A DNA stretch of 33,676 nt from JADLGJ01 sp031423615 (GTDB lineage: Bacteria > Omnitrophota > Gorgyraeia > Zapsychrales > JANLHA01). The translations under genes were made by a program, and so were the position numbers. Positions 7,037-14,783 of this stretch are shown here, piece by piece; within the stretch, counting starts at the first letter, position 1; each line of letters begins with the position of its first letter. The DNA lies in assembly GCA_031423615.1 (NCBI GenBank), contig JANPFV010000115.1, forward strand, positions 1 to 33,676, given 5' to 3'. The notes under the pieces are model-generated. The model made no database searches. It was not told the origin of the DNA and worked only from the letters and a program-made list of their open reading frames with translations.

Positions 7037-9715
7037 ATGGGGGATGGCGTACATAAGAATTCAGCATCAGTCGAAGAAATTGAAATCCAGGAATGGCTTA
7101 CGTCTCTGGATTATGTTTTAAAACACGGCAGTAAAGAACAGGCCCAGCGTATTTTACAGCATTTGCAGATCAAAGCCCAGGAAGCCGGCGTCACCCTTCC
7201 CTTCGCTGTCAATACACCCTATGTCAACACTATCACTCCCGAAAAACAACCTCCTTATCCGGGCAATCGGGAAATCGAGCGCCGCATCAAAAGCATTATT
7301 CGCTGGAACGCCATGGCCATGGTCATCCGCGGCAATCACGCCGAAGCTGGAATTGGCGGCCATATTTCCACCTTTGCTTCTTCCGCCACCTTATTAGAGG
7401 TAGGCTTCAACCATTTTTTTCGCGCACAGAGCAAAGATTTTTGCGGGGACTTTGTCTACTTTCAAGGACATGGCTCGCCGGGCGTTTATAGCCGCGCCTT
7501 TGTCGAAGGCCGCTTGACCGAAGAACATTTAGAGAATTTCCGTCGGGAATTAAAACCCGGCGGCGGTCTTTCGTCTTACCCCCATCCGTGGCTTATGCCC
7601 AATTTCTGGCAATTCCCAACGGTCTCCATGGGCTTAGGTCCGATTATGTCCATTTATCACGCTCGTTTTAACCGTTATCTGGAAGATCGCGGACTTAAAG
7701 CCAAGGATGACCACAAAATCTGGGTCTTTATCGGCGACGGCGAATGCGATGAGCCTGAAACCTTGGGCGCTATCACCATGGCCTCCCGCGAAAAACTCGA
7801 TAATCTCATTTTTGTTATCAATTGCAATCTTCAGCGTTTAGACGGTCCGGTGCGCGGCAATGGAAAAATGATCCAAGAGTTGGAAGCCATTTTCCGCGGT
7901 GCGCAGTGGAATGTGCTCAAAGTCATCTGGGGAAGCGACTGGGACCCGATCTTAGACCGGGATAACGAAGGACATTTGGTCAAACGCATGGGAGAAATTG
8001 TCGACGGACAATACCAAAAATATTCCGTTGAAAGCGGCGACTATATCCGCAATGATTTTGCCAACGGTGACCCTAAAATTCTGGAGATGTTAAAGCATTT
8101 GTCCGATGAAGCTTTGCGCAAAATGAAGCGCGGCGGCCATGATCCGGAAAAAGTTTATGCCGCTTATAAAGCCGCCGTTGATTTTAAAGGCGCACCGACT
8201 GTTGTTATTGCCAAGACGATCAAAGGTTATGGGTTAGGAGAAAGCGGTGAAGGAAAAAACGTTAGCCATCAGCAGAAAAAGCTCAATGAAGAAGAACTCA
8301 AAGAATTTCGCACCCGCTTTGGCATTCCCATTTCCGACGAAGAAGTAGCCAAAACTCCCTTTTTCAAACCTGCGGAAGATTCCGCGGAAATGCAATATCT
8401 GCATGAACGCCGCAAGGTCCTGGGAGGATATGTCCCTCAGCGCCGGGCCACCGGGACCGCGATGCAAACCCCTTCGGAAGAAATTTTTGAAGAATTTTAT
8501 AAAGGCACCGAAGGCCGCGAAGTTTCCACCACCATGGCTTATGTCCGCATCTTAACCAAGCTGCTTAAGGACAACACCGTCGGAAAACTTATTGTTCCCA
8601 TCATTCCCGATGAAGCGCGCACATTCGGGATGGAATCACTATTTCGCCAATGCGGAATCTATTCCCATGTCGGCCAGTTGTACGAACCGGTGGATAAAGA
8701 CAGCTTGCTCTATTATAAAGAAGCAACCGATGGGCAAATCCTGGAAGAAGGGATCAATGAAGCGGGTTCTGTTTCCTCTTTCATCGCCGCCGGAACAGCC
8801 TACTCCACACAAAATATTAACACCATTCCGTTTTACACCTATTATTCCATGTTTGGGCCGCAACGGATAGGAGACTTGATCTGGGCGGCGGCGGATATGC
8901 GTTGCCGCGGTTTTCTCGTCGGAGCAACATCTGGACGCACGACCTTAAACGGCGAAGGCCTGCAGCATCAGGACGGTCACAGTCATCTGCTTTTGTCTTC
9001 CGTTCCCAATTGCCTGGCCTATGATCCCGCGTTCGCGTATGAACTGGCGATCATCATCCGTCATGGGATTTACCGCATGTACGAAAAGCAAGACAGTGTC
9101 TTCTATTATCTATCGGTCAGTAACGAAAATTATCCCATGCCGGTCATGCCCAAAGATGTCAAAGACGGGATTATCAAGGGCATGTACAAATTCAAAACCT
9201 CCGCCAAAAAAGGTTCGCAGCTGCGCGCCCAATTATTCGGCAGTGGCGCGATTATGAACCAGGTCTTAGACGCACAAAAAATCCTGGAAGAAAAATACAA
9301 TGTCGGCACCGATGTGTGGAGTGTTACCAGCTACAATGAAATCCGCCGCGAGGCACTGCATATCGAACGCTGGAATACGCTTCATCCGACGGAAACACCC
9401 AAGGTGTCTTACCTCAGCAGCTGTTTAGAAAAAGAAGACGGCGTTTTCGTAGCCGCTTCCGACTATATGAAAACTTTGCCGGATGCCATCAGCCGCTGGT
9501 TTCCGCGCAAATTAGTTTCGCTTGGTACCGACGGGTTTGGCCGCAGCGAAAGCCGTAAGGCGTTACGTGATTTCTTTGAAGTCGACAGCCGCCATATTGT
9601 TTATGCGACCTTGGGCAGCTTGTACCGCGAAAAGAAAATCAGCGCCGACGTGCTCAAAGCCGCAGCCAAAGACTTAAGCATTAACCCGGATAAATTGAAT
9701 CCGATGATTTCTTAA
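7037..9715 (+). CDS. aceE: Pyruvate dehydrogenase E1 component, homodimeric type
   Basis: The 892-residue protein is full length for the single-chain (alpha2) E1 that decarboxylates pyruvate with thiamine diphosphate and acetylates the E2 lipoyl group. N-terminal motifs include WLTSLDYVL, RWNAMAMVIRGN and GIGGHISTFAS (about 106-115). The thiamine diphosphate motif is GDGECDEPETLGA (233-245), followed by NCNLQRLDGPVRGN. Other landmarks are FVYFQGHGSPGVYSRAF and, in the C-terminal half, ATSGRTTLNGEGLQHQDGHS and LVSLGTDGFGRSESR. The start is supported by GAAAGGG eight bases upstream. The E2 gene, normally next, is displaced by about 3.5 kb of unrelated genes. Identification is secure. Confidence 0.97.
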   Translation: MGDGVHKNSASVEEIEIQEWLTSLDYVLKHGSKEQAQRILQHLQIKAQEAGVTLPFAVNTPYVNTITPEKQPPYPGNREIERRIKSIIRWNAMAMVIRGNHAEAGIGGHISTFASSATLLEVGFNHFFRAQSKDFCGDFVYFQGHGSPGVYSRAFVEGRLTEEHLENFRRELKPGGGLSSYPHPWLMPNFWQFPTVSMGLGPIMSIYHARFNRYLEDRGLKAKDDHKIWVFIGDGECDEPETLGAITMASREKLDNLIFVINCNLQRLDGPVRGNGKMIQELEAIFRGAQWNVLKVIWGSDWDPILDRDNEGHLVKRMGEIVDGQYQKYSVESGDYIRNDFANGDPKILEMLKHLSDEALRKMKRGGHDPEKVYAAYKAAVDFKGAPTVVIAKTIKGYGLGESGEGKNVSHQQKKLNEEELKEFRTRFGIPISDEEVAKTPFFKPAEDSAEMQYLHERRKVLGGYVPQRRATGTAMQTPSEEIFEEFYKGTEGREVSTTMAYVRILTKLLKDNTVGKLIVPIIPDEARTFGMESLFRQCGIYSHVGQLYEPVDKDSLLYYKEATDGQILEEGINEAGSVSSFIAAGTAYSTQNINTIPFYTYYSMFGPQRIGDLIWAAADMRCRGFLVGATSGRTTLNGEGLQHQDGHSHLLLSSVPNCLAYDPAFAYELAIIIRHGIYRMYEKQDSVFYYLSVSNENYPMPVMPKDVKDGIIKGMYKFKTSAKKGSQLRAQLFGSGAIMNQVLDAQKILEEKYNVGTDVWSVTSYNEIRREALHIERWNTLHPTETPKVSYLSSCLEKEDGVFVAASDYMKTLPDAISRWFPRKLVSLGTDGFGRSESRKALRDFFEVDSRHIVYATLGSLYREKKISADVLKAAAKDLSINPDKLNPMIS

Positions 9716-9776
9716 TTTAGTAACCCCCATATCTTCCCCTTACCCCTTAAAATTAACTCTTAAGTGGAGGGAATGT

Positions 9777-10769
9777 ATGGATCATAAACCCGTACAAATC
9801 AATTTTGTTTTTCCTGCTGACCAAGCAATTATGAAAACTATTACGGTGCCAATTCAAAACTTCAAGGAAAAGCACTGGCAAGTTATTCTTGGCGATACTT
9901 TAACTCATCTCCAAAAGATGGAAAGCGGGAAGTTTGATCTCATTATTACTTCCCCCCCTTACAACATTGGAAAAGAGTACGAAACAAGACAATCCATTGA
10001 AGCTTACCTCGACACTCAAAAAAATGTTATTAAAGAACTGATGCGTCTCACCTCACATCAAGGACATATTTGTTGGCAAGTCGGTAATTACGTCAAAAAC
10101 GGAGAAATTTTTCCACTCGATATTTTCTACTACCATATTTTTAAAAATTTCGGCATGAAGCTCAGGAATAGAATCATTTGGCATTTTGGCCACGGGTTAC
10201 ATGCCTCAAAAAGATTCTCGGGAAGATATGAAACAATTTTATGGTTTTCCAAAACCGATAAGTACACATTCAATCTTAACGATGTACGAGTTCCGGCAAA
10301 ATATCCCGGGAAAAGACATTTTAAAGGAGAAAAACGAGGATTACTTTCCGGCAATCCTAATGGCAAAAATCCTTCGGATATTTGGGAAATTATAGTTAAA
10401 GATTGGGACAAACAACTCTGGAATATCCCAAATGTAAAAGCGAATCATCCTGAAAAAACCGAACATCCGTGCCAATTCCCTGTTGAGTTAGTCGAACGCT
10501 GCGTACTTGCCTTAACAAATAAAAAAAGCTGGGTCTTAGATCCTTATGCGGGAGTAGGCTCGACGATCATTGCCTCGCTTAAAAACGGAAGAAACGTGAT
10601 CGGCATCGAAAAAGAAAAGAAATATGTCGAAATCGCAAAAGATCGGGTCAAAGAATTTGACAAAGGGACATTAAAACTTCGTCCCATTAATAAACCGATC
10701 CACACTCCTTCGCCCAATGATAAAATCGCCAAGATTCCAGCAGAGTGGTTGAGTGAGGCCGCATCATGA
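9777..10769 (+). CDS. Beta-class DNA methyltransferase of a type II restriction-modification pair (probably N4-cytosine)
   Basis: This 330-residue enzyme carries the catalytic motif TSPPYN (58-63) before the SAM-binding motif DPYAGVGST (255-263), an order that defines the beta class of amino-methyltransferases. The intervening region, with FSGRYETILWFSK and WNIPNVKANHPEKTEHP (about 215-231), would hold target recognition. SPPY is more usual in N4-cytosine than in N6-adenine enzymes, and known BglII- and BstYI-type methylases are N4-cytosine enzymes, which fits the partner. Its ribosome binding site GGAGGG (9766-9771) is good. Its stop overlaps the nuclease start in ATGA (10766-10769). The gene begins 61 bases after aceE and interrupts the pyruvate dehydrogenase locus. 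Confidence 0.9.
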   Translation: MDHKPVQINFVFPADQAIMKTITVPIQNFKEKHWQVILGDTLTHLQKMESGKFDLIITSPPYNIGKEYETRQSIEAYLDTQKNVIKELMRLTSHQGHICWQVGNYVKNGEIFPLDIFYYHIFKNFGMKLRNRIIWHFGHGLHASKRFSGRYETILWFSKTDKYTFNLNDVRVPAKYPGKRHFKGEKRGLLSGNPNGKNPSDIWEIIVKDWDKQLWNIPNVKANHPEKTEHPCQFPVELVERCVLALTNKKSWVLDPYAGVGSTIIASLKNGRNVIGIEKEKKYVEIAKDRVKEFDKGTLKLRPINKPIHTPSPNDKIAKIPAEWLSEAAS

Positions 10770-11380
10770 AGATTACACAAAAATATTCACATTTGAATGG
10801 AGAGGAATATTTACTCGTCCATCAAAAAGGTTTGTATAAAGAAATTGAAAAGACTATCAAAGAAATAGATGCTGCAACATTTTTTACGAAAATCAGTAAA
10901 GAAAAAACTAAACTGGGATCAACTTTATATAGCCCCATCCATCTCAATAAAGAATTCACAACTAAATTCAATGCACTTGGCTGGAAGGAAAGTCGGTATC
11001 AATACCACATCACAACCAACCATAAAATCTTACAAGAACTCATTTTGCTCCCATTTGATAAACAAAAAAACTTTTTAATTAAGCATGGCATTTCATCCCC
11101 CATTGCTTCTTATAAACAAACAGATTTCGTTAAAAATCAAGTTGCCGTCGAAGTCCAATTTGGTAAATATGCTTTTGTAGCATTTGATTTATTTGTTAAG
11201 CATCTGCTCTTTTATTCCGGTGGAGTTATAAACTTAGGTATAGAAATACTGCCTACAAAAAAAATGCAATCTCAAATGTCTAGCGGGGTCGCATATTATG
11301 AAGGGGAAGTTTATAACGTTTTAAGACATGGACGAAATAATCCGCCTGTGCCATTACTCATATTGGGAGTTGAACCCTAG
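10766..11380 (+). CDS. BglII/BstYI-family type II restriction endonuclease
   Basis: The 204-residue protein shows the family signature FNALGWKE (68-75) and DFVKNQVAVEVQFGKYAF (120-137). BglII uses D84, E93 and Q95 at its active site; here D120, E129 and Q131 reproduce the same spacing, with the unusual glutamine in place of the common lysine. Length is close to BglII and BstYI. The partner methyltransferase is immediately upstream with a 4-base overlap. The likely target is AGATCT or a relative such as RGATCY, inferred from family only. The gene looks intact. It is more A+T-rich than aceE, as is the whole passenger region. Confidence 0.85.
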   Translation: MKITQKYSHLNGEEYLLVHQKGLYKEIEKTIKEIDAATFFTKISKEKTKLGSTLYSPIHLNKEFTTKFNALGWKESRYQYHITTNHKILQELILLPFDKQKNFLIKHGISSPIASYKQTDFVKNQVAVEVQFGKYAFVAFDLFVKHLLFYSGGVINLGIEILPTKKMQSQMSSGVAYYEGEVYNVLRHGRNNPPVPLLILGVEP

Positions 11381-11413
11381 TGAGTCTTGCATCTACTTTA
11401 GAGAAAGGTTTTT

Positions 11414-11509
11414 ATGCTTACTGAATTTAAAATCCCGGAAGTCGGGGAAAATATTAATAAGGCGTCCCTTTTAATAAAAGATTGGATTTGCACCAAAGTA
11501 AATGCATGA
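11414..11509 (+). pseudogene. Truncated copy A of the E2 (aceF) 5' end, a 31-codon mini-ORF
   Basis: The first 14 codons encode MLTEFKIPEVGENI, identical to the E2 start at 13254. The five nucleotide differences (codons 2, 5, 8, 10 and 14) all fall in third positions and are synonymous. Similarity extends upstream into the leader (CTACTTTA, then GAGAAAGG at 11401-11408, five bases before the ATG). After codon 14 it departs from E2 and stops at TGA 11507-11509. That stop overlaps the ATG at 11506 of the next gene (ATGA). The mini-ORF has a good ribosome binding site whereas the next gene has none, so it may serve as a coupled leader peptide. Confidence 0.85.
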
Positions 11510-12222
11510 CTGATTTAAGCAAAACACAAATAGATCGCTTAGGCGACCGTCTGCGAAAAGGCAATTTAAGCGATGATGACTTGCAATTATTGGATCATTA
11601 TCGCAAGTCATTTGGAGAAGCTTATGCCGCGGTCACAAACATTATTCATTCGCAACTTGGTTTAGAATCTTCCGGACGTCCGGCCAAGTCGACGAGTTCA
11701 ATTATTGAGAAATTGCGTCGAGAGAGCATCCGGCTCAGTCAAATTCAGGATATTGCAGGCTCTCGCATCATAGTCAATGATATTTACAAACAGGAAGAAA
11801 TTACTCAATCATTAAAAAACGTGTTTCCAGCGGCAAATACCATTGACCGCCGAAAAACACCTAGTCACGGTTACCGAGCAGTACACTTGATTATTAATAT
11901 TGATAAGAAATTGGTTGAAATACAGATTAGAACCAAATTACAACACGCATGGGCAGAGTTAAGTGAAAAGCTGTCGGACAATTGTAATCCAACGATTAAA
12001 TATGGCGGCGGCGACAAAATATTGCAAACTGATCTTCTGACCATTTCTAAAATAATTGCAACAAACGAAACTCTCGTATTTGAAATTACAAATTCCAAAA
12101 AAGTTCCACTGAGTTCAACTTTACTAATATTAAAAAATGCAATAGAAAAATCAAACAGCGAAATCATATTCAATTTGAATAAAATAATAAAGCAAACATC
12201 GCAAAGCCGGAGAGCAAAATGA
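11506..12222 (+). CDS. RelA/SpoT-domain protein, small alarmone synthetase or toxSAS-like
   Basis: From ATG 11506 the protein has 238 residues; a TTG at 11482 would add eight. It contains the nucleotide pyrophosphokinase core: RPAKSTSSIIEKLRR (58-72), DIAGSRIIV (82-90), HGYRAVH (121-127), VEIQIRTKLQHAWAE (137-151). The metal and catalytic positions seen in (p)ppGpp synthetases (D82, E138, and the QIRT that follows) are present. There is no HD hydrolase, TGS or ACT domain, so it is a stand-alone synthetase-type protein. The C-terminal 70 residues are helical and unassigned. Such proteins include housekeeping small alarmone synthetases and toxSAS toxins that pyrophosphorylate tRNA or make (pp)pApp. 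Overlap with a small downstream gene and proximity to a restriction system favour a defence or toxin role, by inference. Confidence 0.82.
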   Translation: MTDLSKTQIDRLGDRLRKGNLSDDDLQLLDHYRKSFGEAYAAVTNIIHSQLGLESSGRPAKSTSSIIEKLRRESIRLSQIQDIAGSRIIVNDIYKQEEITQSLKNVFPAANTIDRRKTPSHGYRAVHLIINIDKKLVEIQIRTKLQHAWAELSEKLSDNCNPTIKYGGGDKILQTDLLTISKIIATNETLVFEITNSKKVPLSSTLLILKNAIEKSNSEIIFNLNKIIKQTSQSRRAK

Positions 12223-12467
12223 TATTTCTAATAGAATATAATCGCAGCAAAGGATCCTTGGTAACTTTTAAACGTTTTAAGAATAAAGAAATTGCTCAAA
12301 AGAAACGGCTTGCGCTTGAACTGGACTTAAACAAGCGAAATGTTGCGCATGAAGTTGTTATTTTAGAGGCGGAATCACAAAGTGACTTAGAAAAGACACA
12401 TCAAAGGTATTTCTTTTCTCAAAATAAAATATCCGCTAATATCAAGAAATATATCAAACAATCTTAA
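12219..12467 (+). CDS. Small partner protein of the RelA/SpoT-domain gene (candidate antitoxin)
   Basis: This 82-residue protein overlaps the RelA/SpoT-like gene by four bases (ATGA at 12219-12222). It begins with a strand-rich MIFLIEYNRSKGSLVTFKRF, continues with a helix LALELDLNKRNVAHEVVILEAES and ends with LEKTHQRYF and a basic tail. I recall similar short proteins (FLIEYDR start, ARLALELELNR, HEVVLLEA, T-H-x-R-Y-F end) as unnamed conserved proteins in diverse bacteria, but I cannot name a characterised family. Position and size fit an antitoxin or regulator of the upstream enzyme. That role is inference. Confidence 0.65.
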   Translation: MIFLIEYNRSKGSLVTFKRFKNKEIAQKKRLALELDLNKRNVAHEVVILEAESQSDLEKTHQRYFFSQNKISANIKKYIKQS

Positions 12468-12493
12468 ACTTTAGTTTCACAAAAGGATTTCCC

Positions 12494-12550
12494 ATGCTAA
12501 CTGAATTCAAAATCCACGAAGGCGGAAAAAAATCCGTCACTGGAGGTTAA
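12494..12550 (+). pseudogene. Truncated copy B of the E2 (aceF) 5' end, an 18-codon mini-ORF
   Basis: The mini-ORF encodes MLTEFKIHEGGKKSVTGG. It shares the first seven residues with E2 and then decays with amino-acid changes (P8 to H, V10 to G, E12 to K). The leader matches the true E2 leader over 13 bases (TTTCACAAAAGGA at 12475-12487 and 13235-13247). The stop is followed after 3 bases by the GTG start of the membrane protein gene, whose ribosome binding site GGAGG (12542-12546) lies inside the last codons of the mini-ORF. It appears older or less constrained than copy A. Confidence 0.8.
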
Positions 12551-12553
12551 ATA

Positions 12554-13216
12554 GTGGCACACGTTAGTATATTAAAAAAATCCTGGGGCATTATGTTGTG
12601 GGGCATTTTCTTTATCGTCCTTGGATGGGGAATTTTTAACCTGCAAGTTTATTATCAACGCGGTTTTCAAGGTCGAGCGAGAGCTTTGAGTTATGATATT
12701 GCTGACTATAACGCAAAGCTCAAACAAGCCCATAGCGCTGTTACAAATGTCGAACTGCAGAAGCAGCTTCCACAGATCGAGAGAACATTTTATTCGAACC
12801 TCAATAATTTTGAAAACGCTCTAATTTTTGCTGGTAGCATGAAGAATGTTCTTTATTTCCCAATAATGGGAACCATCTGTATTCTAACTGGAGTTGGCTT
12901 AATCTTTCGTCGAGAAATAGCGCGTAAATTGGTTAGAGTTCTTTCAATAATATTGACGATAGGAAATTTATATTTGGTCTACATTGTCATTCACATGTCG
13001 CAACAGGCCGTTCCACTTATTAACGCAATGAGTGGTTTAGAATGTTTTTTAAAAAATACATCGCCCATTACTTTATGTAATTCTTATTATTACCCAGTCA
13101 ATCTCCTGCAAAGTAATTTAATTTTTTACTTACAAATAGCTACACCGTTAATTTTATTCTCAACCTTAGTAATATGGTATTTTTCACGCCCCAAAATTAA
13201 GGAACAATTTAGATAA
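12554..13216 (+). CDS. Four-helix membrane protein of unknown function
   Basis: I do not recognise this 220-residue protein. It has about four membrane helices (11-32, 98-118, 127-147, 186-210). A soluble segment of about 65 residues between the first two (about 33-97) is charged and helical (DYNAKLKQAHSAVTNVELQKQLPQIER). The gene starts with GTG at 12554, preceded seven bases away by GGAGG within the E2 copy B. It is the last passenger before the genuine E2 gene. The position next to defence-like genes invites a guess at a membrane effector, but nothing in the sequence shows it. Confidence 0.6.
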   Translation: MAHVSILKKSWGIMLWGIFFIVLGWGIFNLQVYYQRGFQGRARALSYDIADYNAKLKQAHSAVTNVELQKQLPQIERTFYSNLNNFENALIFAGSMKNVLYFPIMGTICILTGVGLIFRREIARKLVRVLSIILTIGNLYLVYIVIHMSQQAVPLINAMSGLECFLKNTSPITLCNSYYYPVNLLQSNLIFYLQIATPLILFSTLVIWYFSRPKIKEQFR

Positions 13217-13253
13217 TAAGTAGGCAGCTCTACTTTTCACAAAAGGAACTATT

Positions 13254-14546
13254 ATGCTGACTGAATTCAAAATCCCCGAAGTGGGGGAAAATATCACCTC
13301 CGGCACCGCGGTAAAGATTGCCGTTACCGTCGGACAAATTATTAAAAAAGACCAGGTCCTTCTCGAACTGGAAACGGATAAGGCGACGATCGAGGTTCCT
13401 TCTTCGGTCGCTGGAGTGATCAAGGAAATTTTGATTAAAGAAGGCGCCAAGGTCAACGTCGGACAAGTCGTTATGAAAATTGAAGGTGGGGCAGCCGCAT
13501 CGGCTGCTTCAGCTTCAACATCTGCTCCGCAAGCCAGCGAAATTCCGGCCCCTGCTGCCGCCCCAGTTACAAAAGCTCCGACAACTTCGCAAGCAGTACA
13601 GCCAGCCGCTCCCGTTGCATCTCAAATTGTCGTAACCAAAGAGGTAGCCGCTGCTCCTTCCGTTCGCCGCTTGGCGCGCGAATTGGGTGTAAGTGTCGCC
13701 GATGTTTCCGGCACCGGACCGCACGGACGTATTTCTCTCGACGATGTCAAAGCCCATACCAAACGCTTAATCACAGCGGGTCCGTCGGGATCCGGCGTTT
13801 CTTCCGGAGGAGGAATAGCCACTCCCCCCCTGCCTGATTTTAGCAAGTACGGCGAAGTTGAACGCAAACCCATGAATAATATCCGCAAAAAAACCGCGGA
13901 GCATTTATCCCATGCCTGGAATGCCATTCCTCACGTCACGCAATTTGATAAAGCAGATATCACCAATTTAGAAAAACTGCGCAAACAGTTTTCCAAGCCG
14001 GAACGCAAATTGTCAATTACACCGTTTTTAATGAAAGTCATCGCTGCTGCGCTCAAAAATTTTCCCCAATTTAATTCGAGCGTCGATATGGCAACGGCAG
14101 AAATCATCAGCAAAAAATATATTAATGTCGGCATCGCGGTCGATACGCCCAATGGTTTGGTCGTCCCGGTCATTCGCGACGTCGAGAAAAAGAACATCCT
14201 GCAGCTTTCAGAAGAACTAAATGCCGTGGCCGAAAAAGCCCGCGATAAAAAATTAACGATTGATGATATGCGCGGCGGGTCGTTTACGATTTCGAATTTG
14301 GGCGGCATCGGAGGAACGAGCTTTACACCGATTGTCAACTGGCCGGAAGTTGCCATCTTAGGCGTTTCGCGCGCCCAGATGGAACCCCAATACACCTCCA
14401 CCGGGCCATTTGTCCCCGCGCTCATGTTGCCTTTGTCGCTATCTTATGATCACCGTGTCATCGATGGCGCCGACGGAGCGCGCTTTTTGCGCTGGATATG
14501 TGATGCCATCGAACAACCGTTTTTGATGGAATTGGATAACAAATAA
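13254..14546 (+). CDS. aceF: Dihydrolipoamide acetyltransferase, E2 of pyruvate dehydrogenase
   Basis: The 430-residue protein transfers acetyl groups from E1 to CoA and forms the complex core. It has a single lipoyl domain (1-78) with lipoyl lysine K43 in ETDKATIEVP, then an Ala/Pro-rich linker (79-130). The E1/E3-binding domain (about 134-168) contains PSVRRLARELGVSVADVSGTGPHGRI. The catalytic domain starts near 200. Its active site is SYDHRVIDGADGARF, with His about 400 and Asp about 404. Its leader AAAAGGA (13241-13247) and first codons are duplicated twice upstream. Full length and intact, it is presumably the functional copy. aceE lies 3.5 kb upstream and lpd 237 bases downstream. Confidence 0.96.
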   Translation: MLTEFKIPEVGENITSGTAVKIAVTVGQIIKKDQVLLELETDKATIEVPSSVAGVIKEILIKEGAKVNVGQVVMKIEGGAAASAASASTSAPQASEIPAPAAAPVTKAPTTSQAVQPAAPVASQIVVTKEVAAAPSVRRLARELGVSVADVSGTGPHGRISLDDVKAHTKRLITAGPSGSGVSSGGGIATPPLPDFSKYGEVERKPMNNIRKKTAEHLSHAWNAIPHVTQFDKADITNLEKLRKQFSKPERKLSITPFLMKVIAAALKNFPQFNSSVDMATAEIISKKYINVGIAVDTPNGLVVPVIRDVEKKNILQLSEELNAVAEKARDKKLTIDDMRGGSFTISNLGGIGGTSFTPIVNWPEVAILGVSRAQMEPQYTSTGPFVPALMLPLSLSYDHRVIDGADGARFLRWICDAIEQPFLMELDNK

Positions 14547-14590
14547 ATCTAGTTGTTTAAATTTTAGCAGGTTAAATAATTCATAAAAGG

Positions 14591-14742
14591 CCGTTTTAAA
14601 TTTGTGAGCGAATCAGCTTTTAGTAAAAAATTCGAGTGAATGTTATGTCCACCATGTTTGACGACCAACGGGAGGAGTTTGGTGGACAATGAACGAGAAT
14701 TTTTTACGCTTTAAAAGCTCTGAGCGAACAAATTAAAAACGG
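14591..14742. repeat. 152-bp long imperfect inverted repeat between aceF and lpd
   Basis: The outer arm CCGTTTTAAATTTGT (14591-14605) pairs with ACAAATTAAAAACGG (14728-14742), with one mismatch. Pairing continues inward over TAAAAAATTC (14623-14632) and GAATTTTTTA (14697-14706). It ends in an inner stem GTCCACCA (14647-14654) and TGGTGGAC (14680-14687). The 237-base gap between aceF and lpd is otherwise featureless, and lpd has its own AGAAAAAGG (14764-14772) before ATG 14784. It is either a miniature transposable element or a large RNA hairpin in the aceF-lpd transcript. Confidence 0.7.
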
Positions 14743-14783
14743 ACTATCAATTAAAGACATTTCAGAAAAAGGATTAATAATAT

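Noticed and set aside
11414..12550. E2 copies as assembly artefacts
   Set aside because: The copies differ from each other at several bases and merge into distinct downstream genes with overlapping start and stop codons, which a simple misassembly would not produce.
13515..14425. Minus-strand open frames within aceF
   Set aside because: They are shadows of a well-conserved gene, with no recognisable motifs.
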